From NCBI GenBank assembly GCA_017399065.1, contig JAFQEL010000002.1:39406-103405 (forward strand): a stretch of DNA of 64,000 nucleotides. Reading direction: 5' to 3'. Made by a program: the position numbers and the translations under genes. Positions 17,956-27,417 of the stretch are shown in pieces. The notes under the pieces are model-generated. The model worked only from the letters and a program-made list of their open reading frames with translations. It had not been told where the DNA came from and did not search any database. This DNA comes from Clostridia bacterium. Its GTDB lineage: Bacteria; Bacillota; Clostridia; Oscillospirales; Acutalibacteraceae. Position 1 is the first letter of the stretch. The number at the start of each line of letters is the position of its first letter.

Positions 17956-19857
17956 TTGAAAAATATTTTCTCTTCCGGAAAAACACCCGACGAAAAGTCG
18001 GCGTTCTTTATAATTGCAACCAGAAGGGCGGGCGTTGCTCTTCTTGACGCGCTGTTTATAAATCTCACCTTTGTGATGACGAGTATAATCGAATTCTATC
18101 CCGAGCCGCTCGGTTACGACGTAATTCAGGCACTGATAGGAAGATCGTTATACACAACCGTTATTTTCATAGCCGTATACGCCTTCTTCGGACTGTACAA
18201 CAGCCTCTGGGAATATGCAGGATTACACGAAATGGTACGCTGTGCGGGTGCAGGCATAGTATCTACGCTGCTCTGCCTTGCCGCTGATTTTATCTGTGAC
18301 AGCTTCGAGCTGCTGGACGTAATGACCTTCAGCCTGAGCGTATATTTCACTTCAATGCTTGTAATCATTGCCGCTACGGGCTGTATACGCCTTACATACC
18401 GTATGATAAGACGTACAAAAAAGGCACACTCAGCAGGTTCTCGCAGAGGCGCAGGCCGCAGGGTTATGATAATAGGCGCGGGAGATATGGGACAGACGAT
18501 TCTCAAGGAGCTTGGGGCCACTGCATTTGCACTCGGCAAGCCCGTTGTTTTCGTTGACGATGACCCGATGAAGGCCGGCAGACGGATAGAAGGCATTCCG
18601 GTAAGAGGCAACTGCGAAAAAATACCCGAACTGGTAATCAAATACAAGGTAGACGAGATAATTTACGCAATCCCCTCCGCATCGCCCGAACGCAAAAGCG
18701 ATATACTTAAGCTCTCCGTAGGGACAGGCTGTTCATTAAAGACTTCGCTTTCGCTTCAGGAAATCAGCGAAAAGAGCGTAACGGAGCCGACAATAAGAAA
18801 CGTTGATATAACAGACCTGCTGGCTCGCCCCGAGGTTACGCTCAACACGGACATATGTGCCTATCTCAAGGGTCGCACCGTAATGGTAACGGGCGGCGGC
18901 GGCTCTATAGGCTCTGAGATATGCACTCAGGTTGCTCGCTACGCACCTGAGAAGATAGTCATTTTTGATAACTACGAAAACAACGCATTCATTCTCAAGA
19001 ACAAGCTTGACCGAAAATATCAGGGCAAGGTGCAGTTCTTTATCCGCATAGGCTCCGTACAGGACCCGAAAAGACTTAACGAAGTAATGACGGAATTTGA
19101 GCCGTCGGTAGTTTTTCACGCCGCTGCTCACAAGCACGTACCGCTTATGGAGGACAGCCCCTGTGAGGCGGTAAAGAACAACATATTCGGTACGTACAAC
19201 ACCGCAAAAGCGGCAATTGACCACAAGGTAAGCAAGTTTGTTATACTCTCAACGGACAAGGCGGTCAACCCGACTAACGTAATGGGTGCGACGAAACGTG
19301 TTACGGAGCTTATCATACAGTATTTTGAAAAGCAGAACTCGGGCACTCACTTTGCCGCTGTACGATTCGGTAACGTGCTTGGTTCAAACGGCAGTGTAAT
19401 CCCGATATTCAAAGAGCAGATAGCTCACGGCGGACCCGTAACCGTAACGCACAAGGATATCACACGCTACTTTATGACAATACCGGAAGCTGCACAGCTC
19501 GTCGTACAGGCAGGCGGTATTGCACGTGGCGGCGAAATATTCGTACTCGATATGGGTGACCCCGTAAGCATAACCTCACTTGCAGAGAAGCTTATCACAC
19601 TTTCGGGCTACAGACCGTATGAGGATATAAAAATTGAGTTTACGGGTCTGCGTCCCGGCGAAAAGCTCTACGAAGAGCTTACTCTCGCAGAGGAAGAGAC
19701 GGAAATGCAGCTTACGGCAAACGACAAGATTTTTGTACTGCCTCCCGTAGAATTCAGCGGCGAAAAGCTTGAAAAAGGACTTGAAAAGCTGAAATCCGCC
19801 GACGGTACAAACGTACGCGAGCTGCTGCTTGAGCTTGTGCCGAATTTCAACAGCTGA
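17956..19857 (+). CDS. Membrane nucleotide-sugar 4,6-dehydratase, EpsC/CapD/PglF type
   Basis: This 633-aa protein has about four N-terminal membrane helices (residues 18-150). A first Rossmann segment is RVMIIGAGDMGQ near 170. The catalytic extended-SDR domain starts at VMVTGGGGSIGSE near 305. The active-site region is STDKAVNPTNVMGATKR near 431-447, where Met replaces the usual Tyr as in UDP-GlcNAc 4,6-dehydratases. It should make a UDP-4-keto-6-deoxy sugar, the first step towards bacillosamine- or FucNAc-type sugars. The start is TTG at 17956 behind AAAGGCGG. It opens the plus-strand operon. No matching aminotransferase is in the window, so the final sugar is unknown. Confidence 0.93.
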   Translation: MKNIFSSGKTPDEKSAFFIIATRRAGVALLDALFINLTFVMTSIIEFYPEPLGYDVIQALIGRSLYTTVIFIAVYAFFGLYNSLWEYAGLHEMVRCAGAGIVSTLLCLAADFICDSFELLDVMTFSLSVYFTSMLVIIAATGCIRLTYRMIRRTKKAHSAGSRRGAGRRVMIIGAGDMGQTILKELGATAFALGKPVVFVDDDPMKAGRRIEGIPVRGNCEKIPELVIKYKVDEIIYAIPSASPERKSDILKLSVGTGCSLKTSLSLQEISEKSVTEPTIRNVDITDLLARPEVTLNTDICAYLKGRTVMVTGGGGSIGSEICTQVARYAPEKIVIFDNYENNAFILKNKLDRKYQGKVQFFIRIGSVQDPKRLNEVMTEFEPSVVFHAAAHKHVPLMEDSPCEAVKNNIFGTYNTAKAAIDHKVSKFVILSTDKAVNPTNVMGATKRVTELIIQYFEKQNSGTHFAAVRFGNVLGSNGSVIPIFKEQIAHGGPVTVTHKDITRYFMTIPEAAQLVVQAGGIARGGEIFVLDMGDPVSITSLAEKLITLSGYRPYEDIKIEFTGLRPGEKLYEELTLAEEETEMQLTANDKIFVLPPVEFSGEKLEKGLEKLKSADGTNVRELLLELVPNFNS

Positions 19858-19897
19858 TACACCTCACAAAACATTTGCGAAAGGAACATAAAAGCAA

Positions 19898-21040
19898 ATG
19901 ACACCCACACTACTCACAGTTTTCGCTATAAGTATGCTTGGTGCATGGTTCGGCCAGGCTTCACCCAGCCGCACATATAACGTGCTGGGCAAGCGACAGC
20001 CTAACCTGATAGGCGTTTTCATAACACTCATTACCGTCGTGCTATTTTCCGGCTTGCGCAACAATATCGGTGACACGGTTTACTATCTCCACACCTACAA
20101 TCTCGACACGGAAAACGGTATGGATCTGCCGGCAATAGGCGACAAGGCGTATCTTTTCCAGCTTTTTCAGTATTTTCTTCACCAAGCGAACGCCGAACCG
20201 TCGGTATTTATTATGATTTGTTCTATCTTAACTCTCGTGCCGATGATATGGCTTTTCTACAGGTACTCGGCAGACTACTCACTTTCGATTTTCCTTTTCT
20301 TTACGATGGGTATTTTTGCCTCGACGCTTAACGGCATACGCCAGTACGTTGCAACGGGTCTGATTTTACTCGGCTCAAAGTTTTTGTTCTCCCCGAAGAA
20401 AACAGATTTCTGGAAATACCTCATACTGATTCTCATCGCCTCTCAGATTCATTCATCGGCTGTTATTATGATACCGCTGTACTTCCTCTGCCGAAGAAAA
20501 GCCTGGTCTGCACCGGCAATGATTTCGGTAGCGGCGGGTGTTGCAGGTCTTATTTTCGTCAGTATGTTCCTACCCTCGTTCCTTACTCTGCTTGAAGACA
20601 CATCTTACTCCACCTATGCTGACGGTTGGTTTGACGAAGGCGGTTCTACGGGCGGTGCAAACATACTGCGCGTTGCATTCAACATAATGCCGACCGTGCT
20701 CGCCGCAATATTCTCAAAGCAGGTGCGGCAATTCGGTCCCGTTGCCGATATTCTTATAAACATTTCTCTCGTTCACTCTGCAATTTATATACTTGCTCTC
20801 TACGATTGGATCTTTGCACGCTTTGCTTTCTACACCTATGCATACGTTATACTGCTTATGGCTCTTGTTTTTGTTGCCGTACTGAGAAGCAGAAAGTACC
20901 GTTTCTTCTCCTTCCTGCTGTTCGGTGCATACATCATTTATTTCATAATCGACGCACGTGCCAACCGACTCAACTGGTATGCCAGTGACTTCTTCACACC
21001 AAACAATACGATGTTGTTCAAATTCCTCTACTTAAACTAA
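19898..21040 (+). CDS. EpsG-family polysaccharide polymerase-like membrane protein
   Basis: This 380-aa polytopic protein has about ten hydrophobic segments. It has the EpsG pattern: N-terminal SPSRTYNVLGKRQPN, LFSGLRNNIGDTVYYLHTY, and FTMGIFASTLNGIRQYVATG. EpsG-type proteins are thought to polymerise repeat units at the outer face in Wzx/Wzy-like systems. AAAGGAA lies 11 nt before the ATG. It follows the dehydratase by 40 nt and precedes a GT4 by 14 nt. Family membership is clear; the polymerase activity is inferred from the family. Confidence 0.88.
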   Translation: MTPTLLTVFAISMLGAWFGQASPSRTYNVLGKRQPNLIGVFITLITVVLFSGLRNNIGDTVYYLHTYNLDTENGMDLPAIGDKAYLFQLFQYFLHQANAEPSVFIMICSILTLVPMIWLFYRYSADYSLSIFLFFTMGIFASTLNGIRQYVATGLILLGSKFLFSPKKTDFWKYLILILIASQIHSSAVIMIPLYFLCRRKAWSAPAMISVAAGVAGLIFVSMFLPSFLTLLEDTSYSTYADGWFDEGGSTGGANILRVAFNIMPTVLAAIFSKQVRQFGPVADILINISLVHSAIYILALYDWIFARFAFYTYAYVILLMALVFVAVLRSRKYRFFSFLLFGAYIIYFIIDARANRLNWYASDFFTPNNTMLFKFLYLN

Positions 21041-21054
21041 GGAGAGATTCCGTA

Positions 21055-22242
21055 ATGAAGAAAAAACAGCTTCTTATAATCAGCGGAGGAATGGAAATAG
21101 GCGGTATCGAGCGAAGTCTTTTCGGATTGCTCGGTGAGATAGACTATGACCGCTATGACGTTGATTTATTGCTTTTCAAGGTAGGCGGCGAATTACTGCC
21201 GCTTGTTGACAGGCGTTGCAACATACTGCCTGAAATAAAGCAGTGTGCGGCAATGACACTGCCGATAGCATCTGCAATAAAGACAACGCCTATAATAGGC
21301 GTGAAGCGTGCGGTAAACCGCATAATTTCGACAAAAAAATACGGCACCTCCGATGCCGCGACATTCGCTCTGCTGTCCTCTTACTGGAGGAGCTGTGTAA
21401 GCAATATGCCTGCACAGAAGAAAAAATATGACGTTGCGATAAGCTTTATGTGGCCGCACGATTACGCCGCAAAAAAGGTAACGGCAAACAAAAAAATCGC
21501 ATGGATACACACCGACTACACGGTTGCAAAAATGAACTTTGAAAAAGACGAAAAGCTGTGGAGTAAGTTTGATAAAATTGCAGCCGTTTCGGACGAAGCA
21601 GGCAACGCATTCCGTAAGGTTTATCCGTCGCTTGCCGATAAGCTTATTACCGTCGAAAATATACTCTCACCCGAATTTGTACGCACTCAGGCGCGCAAAG
21701 AGCCTGCAGAGGGCATTGACCCCGATATACCTGCAATTCTCTCCGTCGGCAGATTTACTGCCGCAAAGGCATTTGACCTTGCCGCGGAAAGCTGCAGGAT
21801 AATGAAAGAAAAGGGTTGTGATTTCAAGTGGTATCTGATAGGCTTCGGTCCCGACGAAGCATTGATCCGCTCAAAAATAAAAGAAAACAATGTTGAAGAC
21901 ACAATGATCATCCTCGGCAAAAAATCAAATCCTTACCCGTATATAGCCGCGTGCAATATTTATGCACAACCCTCACGCTATGAGGGGAAGGCGGTTACGG
22001 TAAGGGAAGCCCAGATGCTCGGAAAGCCCGTTCTTATAACCGATTTTGAGACCGCAAAGGGTCATATAGAAGACGGAAAGGACGGTATTATCTGCCCTAT
22101 GGGAACCGAAACCGTTGCAGATGCACTTGCAGTTCTGCTTGATAATAAAAAGCTTCGTGAAAAGCTCGGTAAAAACTGCCTTGCCAACGATTACAGCAAC
22201 AGAGAAAGCATTAATACACTATATGACTTTATTGAAAACTAA
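21055..22242 (+). CDS. GT4-family glycosyltransferase
   Basis: This 395-aa GT-B protein has the acceptor-side start KQLLIISGGMEIGGIERSLF and donor-side motifs ILSVGRFTAAKAFDLAAE and PSRYEGKAVTVREAQMLGKP. It is related to the other two GT4 genes of the locus (shared IERSL and YDVDLLLF phrases) but is the most divergent of the three, so a different linkage or donor is likely. AAGGAG precedes the ATG. It is an operon member with 11 nt to the next gene. Confidence 0.9.
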   Translation: MKKKQLLIISGGMEIGGIERSLFGLLGEIDYDRYDVDLLLFKVGGELLPLVDRRCNILPEIKQCAAMTLPIASAIKTTPIIGVKRAVNRIISTKKYGTSDAATFALLSSYWRSCVSNMPAQKKKYDVAISFMWPHDYAAKKVTANKKIAWIHTDYTVAKMNFEKDEKLWSKFDKIAAVSDEAGNAFRKVYPSLADKLITVENILSPEFVRTQARKEPAEGIDPDIPAILSVGRFTAAKAFDLAAESCRIMKEKGCDFKWYLIGFGPDEALIRSKIKENNVEDTMIILGKKSNPYPYIAACNIYAQPSRYEGKAVTVREAQMLGKPVLITDFETAKGHIEDGKDGIICPMGTETVADALAVLLDNKKLREKLGKNCLANDYSNRESINTLYDFIEN

Positions 22243-22253
22243 GGAGCCGCTCA

Positions 22254-23267
22254 ATGTACAGCTTATCCGTAATTCTGCCCGTATATAACGCCGCAAAGTA
22301 TCTGACAGGAATGTTGGACAGCCTTGCCGTGCAGACAGTAAAATCCGAAATGCAGATAATACTCGTTGACGACGGCTCAACAGACGGCAGTGCAGAAATA
22401 TGCGACGAATTTGCTTCAAGCCACACCGACACCGTTGTGATCCACCGTAAAAACGGCGGCGTAAGCGCCGCAAGAAATGCAGGCATAAAAGAAGCGTCGG
22501 GAGAATATATCGGCTTTGTTGACGCCGACGATACACTTGCACCGGATTATTTTGAAAAGCTTCTGAATGCCGCAAAAACAAACGGCTGCGATATGGCAAT
22601 GAGCGGATTTACTCTTGTATACGAAGGTGACCACAGGCCCGTTTCACCGTTTGAGGACGGAGAAATATTTGAAGGAAAAGATATTGCCGATAAAATTGCA
22701 CGTAAAATGCTGTCCAACGGAAGCATCAACAGCGTATGGTCGAAAATTTTCCGCCGCTCGGTTATAGAAGAAAATTCGGTTGAGTTTCCCGTTGGCATAA
22801 AAATCGGTGAGGATAAGAGATTTGTACTCGGATTTCTTGCCCACTGCTCACGCGCGGTATATGCAGGCAACTGCGGATACTTTTATATAAACGTTGTAAC
22901 AAGCGCTATGCATTCCGATAATAAAATGCAGGAGCTTCTGAAAACGGATGATGACGAGATAAATGTATTCGTATCGCTCGGTCTTGACGAAAAAACCGTA
23001 CGTACGGAAAAATCGGCATACCTGTTTTCGGAGCTTGCCGATTTCCTTCAGCGTTGCTATTCCGACTCACGGGCAAACGCAAAAGAGGCAACAAAAAAGC
23101 ACTTTTCTGACAAAGAACTGATGAAAAAGATTGACTGTGCAACAGAATACATTAAGAAAAACAACGGCACAATATACACTCTGCTCGCAACCGCATTTGC
23201 AAAACGCAGTGTGTTTATGACACTTTGCGTGCTGTGGCTGCAGAAAAAGATACAGAAAGGAAGCTGA
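22254..23267 (+). CDS. GT2-family glycosyltransferase
   Basis: This 337-aa protein has a GT-A fold N-terminus: LSVILPVYNAAKYL, IILVDDGSTDGSAEIC, GGVSAARNAGI, and the metal-binding DADD at about residues 88-91. Its C-terminal half is Glu/Lys-rich with no obvious transmembrane helix. It transfers a sugar from an NDP-sugar with inversion. TAAGGAG precedes the start, and only 3 nt separates it from the pyruvyl transferase gene, indicating translational coupling. Confidence 0.92.
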   Translation: MYSLSVILPVYNAAKYLTGMLDSLAVQTVKSEMQIILVDDGSTDGSAEICDEFASSHTDTVVIHRKNGGVSAARNAGIKEASGEYIGFVDADDTLAPDYFEKLLNAAKTNGCDMAMSGFTLVYEGDHRPVSPFEDGEIFEGKDIADKIARKMLSNGSINSVWSKIFRRSVIEENSVEFPVGIKIGEDKRFVLGFLAHCSRAVYAGNCGYFYINVVTSAMHSDNKMQELLKTDDDEINVFVSLGLDEKTVRTEKSAYLFSELADFLQRCYSDSRANAKEATKKHFSDKELMKKIDCATEYIKKNNGTIYTLLATAFAKRSVFMTLCVLWLQKKIQKGS

Positions 23268-23270
23268 CCG

Positions 23271-24422
23271 ATGAAAATACTGCTCTACGACCACTCGGGC
23301 TGTTTCAACAGAGGCTGTGAAGCCATAGTGCGGTCTACGGTCGGTATCCTCAGAAAAGCATTCCACGGCTGTGAATGCTCACTGCTCTCATATCACCCCG
23401 AGGAAGATATGATTCTTTCCGATATACCCGGCCTTACCGTGCGCGGCATGAAGGCGCAACGGATGGGTCATATACAGACGTACGTCAACGCTTTTTATTA
23501 TAAAATTCTTCACCGCTCAGATTACTATTACCGTGCTTCCTATGCTGAAGCAATTGACTTTGCAAGGGAGCACGACATCTGCCTTATCATAGGCGGTGAC
23601 ACCTTTTGCTACGGCGACAACGAGCTGTGCCGTGCCGTTACGGCAGAATTCAAAAAACTCGGTAAATGCGTAGTGCTCTGGGGCTGCTCAATAGGCAAGG
23701 AAGACCTGAGCGAAGAAAAGCTCGCAACACTTCGCAGTATAGACGGCATATTTGCACGCGAGCCGCTGACAAAGCAGGTGCTTGAAGAAAACGGGCTTAC
23801 AAACGTAAGGCTGTTTGCCGACCCTGCATTTACGCTTGAGACAAAAAAGCCTGAAAACAAGCCTGCAGGCAAAATGCTGGGGCTTAATTTCAGCCCGCTC
23901 GTTGCTAAACGCTGTCCCGGACTTGCAGGCTGTGTTGCGGAATTTCTTGAAAGAATCGAAAAAGAGACCGACTACACACCCGTACTGATACCTCACGTTA
24001 TGATAGATGCGGGCAACAACAACGACTACGCTTATATGAAAGCAATAGCGGAAAAAGCTAAACTGACACGCACGGTGATTCTGCCCGACAATCTGTCTGC
24101 TGCAGAGTATAAGGGATATATATCCGAATGCGATATGCTGATTGCCGCACGCACTCACACAACGATCGCCGCATACTCAAACCTCGTGCCCGTTTACGCA
24201 CTCAGCTACAGCATAAAAGCAAGAGGAATTGCAAAAGACCTTTTCGGTAAGGAGCTTTGTGTAAAAAGCATATCGGAAATCGACTCGGCAGATGCACTTT
24301 TCGAGTGCTTCAGAGAGCTTGAGGCAAGCTGTAAAGATATGAAAAACACTCTCGCAAAAATAATCCCCGCTAAAAAAGAGCTCAGCTTCGCGGCAGGCGA
24401 GGCACTTAAAGAATACGTTTAA
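23271..24422 (+). CDS. Polysaccharide pyruvyl transferase family protein
   Basis: This 383-aa protein has the WcaK/CsaB-like architecture: N-terminal LLYDHSGCFNRGCEAIVRS, IIGGDTFCYGDNE near 107-119, WGCSIGKEDL near 143, and IAARTHTTIAAYSNLVPVYAL near 290-310. Members add a ketal-linked pyruvate from phosphoenolpyruvate to a sugar of a cell-surface polymer, giving negative charge. AAGGAAG precedes the ATG. Placement inside the glycosyltransferase operon supports this role; the sugar modified cannot be told. Confidence 0.88.
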   Translation: MKILLYDHSGCFNRGCEAIVRSTVGILRKAFHGCECSLLSYHPEEDMILSDIPGLTVRGMKAQRMGHIQTYVNAFYYKILHRSDYYYRASYAEAIDFAREHDICLIIGGDTFCYGDNELCRAVTAEFKKLGKCVVLWGCSIGKEDLSEEKLATLRSIDGIFAREPLTKQVLEENGLTNVRLFADPAFTLETKKPENKPAGKMLGLNFSPLVAKRCPGLAGCVAEFLERIEKETDYTPVLIPHVMIDAGNNNDYAYMKAIAEKAKLTRTVILPDNLSAAEYKGYISECDMLIAARTHTTIAAYSNLVPVYALSYSIKARGIAKDLFGKELCVKSISEIDSADALFECFRELEASCKDMKNTLAKIIPAKKELSFAAGEALKEYV

Positions 24423-24435
24423 AGTAGGCGGCGAA

Positions 24436-25617
24436 ATGAAAAAACAGTTGCTTTTTATAATACCGAGGCTATGTATCGGCGGTGCCGAAAAGAGCCTTAT
24501 TTCACTGCTCCGGCTGCTTGATTACTCCGCATATGACGTTGATCTGCTGCTTTTCCGTAAGGAAGGTGAGTTCCTTGCAGACGTGCCGAAGCAGGTCAGC
24601 ATTACGGATGCAGGTGAGGAATATATTAGATTCGACGGCAGTGCAGTACAGTACATCAAAGGCTGTATAAAAAAACTGCGCATTTCAGATATAATCAACC
24701 GTACGGTTTACTCAAAAGCAGTAGGCTCGGGCGACTACGCAAAAAGCTGGAGCTGCCTGAAAAAAACCATGACCGCACCAAAAAAACACTATGATACGGC
24801 AATTGCTTACCTTGAAGACACGGCGACATACTACTGTGCAGACTGTGTCAGTGCAGACAAAAAAATAGCATATGTGCACTGCGACTACCGCAAGCTTGTA
24901 AACAGACCTGATTTTGACAGGGAATACTACAAAAAATTCGACCGCATTGTAACAATATCGGATGAATGTCTTGCTTCGCTTGCAGAAGTCTTCCCCGAAT
25001 ACAAAGACAAGCTGACGGTAATTGAAAATATAACCTCGGAGAAAACCGTAAAACATTTTGCCGAAAAGCCCATTGATGATTTTGAAGCTGACGGTGCAAA
25101 AAAGATACTTACGGTAGGCAGATTGGCTCCGCCGAAGGGGCACGATATGGCGGTTGAAGCCGCAAAAATTCTCAGTGACAAAGGCTATGATTTCAAGTGG
25201 TTTGCTCTCGGCTCAGGTGACCTTGAGCAACAGATCAAAGAGCAGGTAAAGAGTCTCGGGCTTGAAGATAAATTTATTCTTCTCGGTGCAAAAGCAAACC
25301 CTTATCCGTATTTTGACGGCTGTGATATTTATGTTCAGACCTCGTATTCCGAAGGTAAATCGATTGCGATTGATGAAGCGAAGATTTTTGCAAAGCCGAT
25401 TGTATGCACGAGCTTCCCGACGGTTTATGACCAGCTGACAGACGGCAAAACAGCTCTGCTCGCCGAAATAAATGCCGAGAGTATTGCAGAAAAAATTGAG
25501 ATACTTCTTAATGATGATTCTCTTTGCAAAGCTTTAAGCGAAAACCTTAAGAAAGAAAAAGCAGGAAACGAAGAAGAAATCGACAAATTTTATCAGCTTC
25601 CGGAGTGTAAAATATGA
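24436..25617 (+). CDS. GT4-family glycosyltransferase (paralogue of the 14138 gene)
   Basis: This 393-aa GT-B enzyme starts KQLLFIIPRLCIGGAEKSLI. Donor-site motifs are LTVGRLAPPKGHDMAVEAAK and SYSEGKSIAIDEAKIFAKP. It is so similar in its C-terminal third to the minus-strand gene at 14138 that a within-locus duplication is likely. Its stop overlaps the PI-PLC-like start (ATGA), showing tight coupling to that gene. The weak GGCGG ribosome-binding site is unlike the neighbours. Confidence 0.9.
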   Translation: MKKQLLFIIPRLCIGGAEKSLISLLRLLDYSAYDVDLLLFRKEGEFLADVPKQVSITDAGEEYIRFDGSAVQYIKGCIKKLRISDIINRTVYSKAVGSGDYAKSWSCLKKTMTAPKKHYDTAIAYLEDTATYYCADCVSADKKIAYVHCDYRKLVNRPDFDREYYKKFDRIVTISDECLASLAEVFPEYKDKLTVIENITSEKTVKHFAEKPIDDFEADGAKKILTVGRLAPPKGHDMAVEAAKILSDKGYDFKWFALGSGDLEQQIKEQVKSLGLEDKFILLGAKANPYPYFDGCDIYVQTSYSEGKSIAIDEAKIFAKPIVCTSFPTVYDQLTDGKTALLAEINAESIAEKIEILLNDDSLCKALSENLKKEKAGNEEEIDKFYQLPECKI

Positions 25618-26510
25618 TATACAAACAGTGGATGAAATACATCAAAGACGACGTTAAACTTACCGAGGTAATTATGCCCGGTACACACAACGCAGGCAGC
25701 TACGGTATGACTGCACTTGCCTGCTGTCAGGACGGCACTTTTTACTCGCAGTTCGCCTACGGAGTACGCCATTTCTGTATACGTTACTGCGGCGATAAAA
25801 AGAAAGGCATCGTGCTCAGCCACGGCCTTGCAAAGGGTGTGCCGCTCGCAGAAGGTTTTGAAAGCATGAGAAGAATGATTGAAGAAAACGACAGCGAATT
25901 TTTCATCTTCGATATGCGCGAATACTACAACCAGAAGATAGGTCCGTTCAGCTTCACATACCCTGCAGACGATGCAGAGGTAGTAAAGCTTATCGAAAAA
26001 TATCTTGCGCCCGAAAAGTACGCTTACACTGACTTTGAACACGTAAGCGACATCACCTTCGGCGACATACGTAAATCAGGCAAGAGTTACCTTATCGTCA
26101 ACTACCGCAACGCTTACCAGCCGTGGTGCAAAGAGGTTGAGCATATACTCCCGTGGAACCCCGTGCTTCACGGCAAAAAGCCAGAAGTGTTTGCCGCAGA
26201 GGTGCTTATGCACTTCAACAACGAGCAGACAAACGGTATCTATTGGTTCCAGACTCAGCTGACTCCCGTATTCGGCTTAAAAATGAAGACTCCGCGTGCA
26301 CTCGAAAAGAGCCTGCGTCCCTATTATCAGCAGATAATTGACCGTATTGCGGCAAACAAATTCTATCTTGAGAGCGCAAACGTAATCTCGGGTGACTTTA
26401 TGACCGAGGATTACTCAAAGTGCCGCGAAATAATCAAGCTCAACCTGCTTAAAGGTACGGTAAAGGAAGAATTAAGAGAAGAATTTGAAAAGGAACTGAA
26501 TAAGAGATGA
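25614..26510 (+). CDS. PI-PLC X-domain-like phosphodiesterase, cytoplasmic
   Basis: This 298-aa protein has the core signature of bacterial phosphatidylinositol-specific phospholipase C: PGTHNAG with H25, GVRHFCIRYCG with R57, and VLSHG with H70. These positions correspond to the two catalytic histidines and the inositol-contacting arginine. Unlike secreted PI-PLCs it has no signal peptide, and it is translationally coupled on both sides (ATGA with the GT4, ATGA with the PfkB gene). It may therefore act on an intracellular inositol-phosphate or glycerophospho-sugar intermediate of the glycan. Substrate and direction are unknown. The fold call is solid. Confidence 0.8.
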   Translation: MIYKQWMKYIKDDVKLTEVIMPGTHNAGSYGMTALACCQDGTFYSQFAYGVRHFCIRYCGDKKKGIVLSHGLAKGVPLAEGFESMRRMIEENDSEFFIFDMREYYNQKIGPFSFTYPADDAEVVKLIEKYLAPEKYAYTDFEHVSDITFGDIRKSGKSYLIVNYRNAYQPWCKEVEHILPWNPVLHGKKPEVFAAEVLMHFNNEQTNGIYWFQTQLTPVFGLKMKTPRALEKSLRPYYQQIIDRIAANKFYLESANVISGDFMTEDYSKCREIIKLNLLKGTVKEELREEFEKELNKR

Positions 26511-27397
26511 GCTACAAATCAATTATAATCGGTCACATCACAAACGACATAAACACCGACTGTGAGGGCAACACAGAAGAGCTTGCAGGAGGTGCGATAC
26601 TCTATTCAACAGCGGCTGCAACCGCACTCGGTCACGATGTTGCGGCGGTCACAAAACTGCCCGTAAGCGAGAGAGCACGTGTGCTTGAGCTTGCCGTCGA
26701 GCCCGAGGCAATTTTCTGCTCGGCAGGCGAGAGCGCTTGTAATATGGTAAACACCTACCTCACACCTGACAAAGAAAGACGCAACAGCGTATGCGAAAGT
26801 GCAGGCACGCCCTTTACCGCCGAGGATATCCCTGACGAAGAGGCTGATGTAATCCACTTTGCAGGTCTTGTATACGGCGATTTTGACAGCGATATGATAA
26901 TTAAAGCTTCGGAGCAGGCAGCTGTTGCAGTTGACCTGCAGGGATTCCTCCGCCACGTAAACGATGATGGCACAATGGAGCTTCGCGACTGGGATGAAAA
27001 AGAAGATATCATACCCTATATCACCTACCTCAAGGCTGATGCTGCAGAGGCAGAGGTGCTCACCGGCACAGCTGACAGACATGAGGCTGCAAAAATTATG
27101 TACGAGTGGGGTGCAGATGAAATTGTCATCACCCACAACACAGAGGTACTCGTATTTGACGGCGACGATTTCTACACCTGCCCCATACGCTCAAGAAACT
27201 TAAGCGGCAGAACAGGCAGAGGCGACACAACCTTCAGTGCATACATCTGCGAAAGACAGGAGTTTGAAATTGACGAGGCACTTCTGCTTGCAACCGCAAC
27301 AGTATCGCTCAAAATGGAAACTCCCGGCCCGTTTAACGGTACGAGAGATGACGTAAAAGACTATATCAACGAATTTTACAGAGACTATATAGACTAA
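26507..27397 (+). CDS. PfkB-family sugar/polyol kinase
   Basis: This 296-aa ribokinase-fold protein starts SYKSIIIGHITNDINTDCEG. It has the early GGAILYSTAAATALG glycine pair and the C-terminal anion-hole and catalytic-base motif SGRTGRGDTTFSAY. The family phosphorylates sugars, nucleosides or inositol with ATP. It is coupled by ATGA overlap to the PI-PLC-like gene and followed by a Gfo/Idh oxidoreductase, so the three probably handle one small sugar or cyclitol. The exact substrate cannot be read from sequence. Confidence 0.85.
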   Translation: MSYKSIIIGHITNDINTDCEGNTEELAGGAILYSTAAATALGHDVAAVTKLPVSERARVLELAVEPEAIFCSAGESACNMVNTYLTPDKERRNSVCESAGTPFTAEDIPDEEADVIHFAGLVYGDFDSDMIIKASEQAAVAVDLQGFLRHVNDDGTMELRDWDEKEDIIPYITYLKADAAEAEVLTGTADRHEAAKIMYEWGADEIVITHNTEVLVFDGDDFYTCPIRSRNLSGRTGRGDTTFSAYICERQEFEIDEALLLATATVSLKMETPGPFNGTRDDVKDYINEFYRDYID

Positions 27398-27417
27398 TCA
27401 GAAGGACTGAAAAAGAA

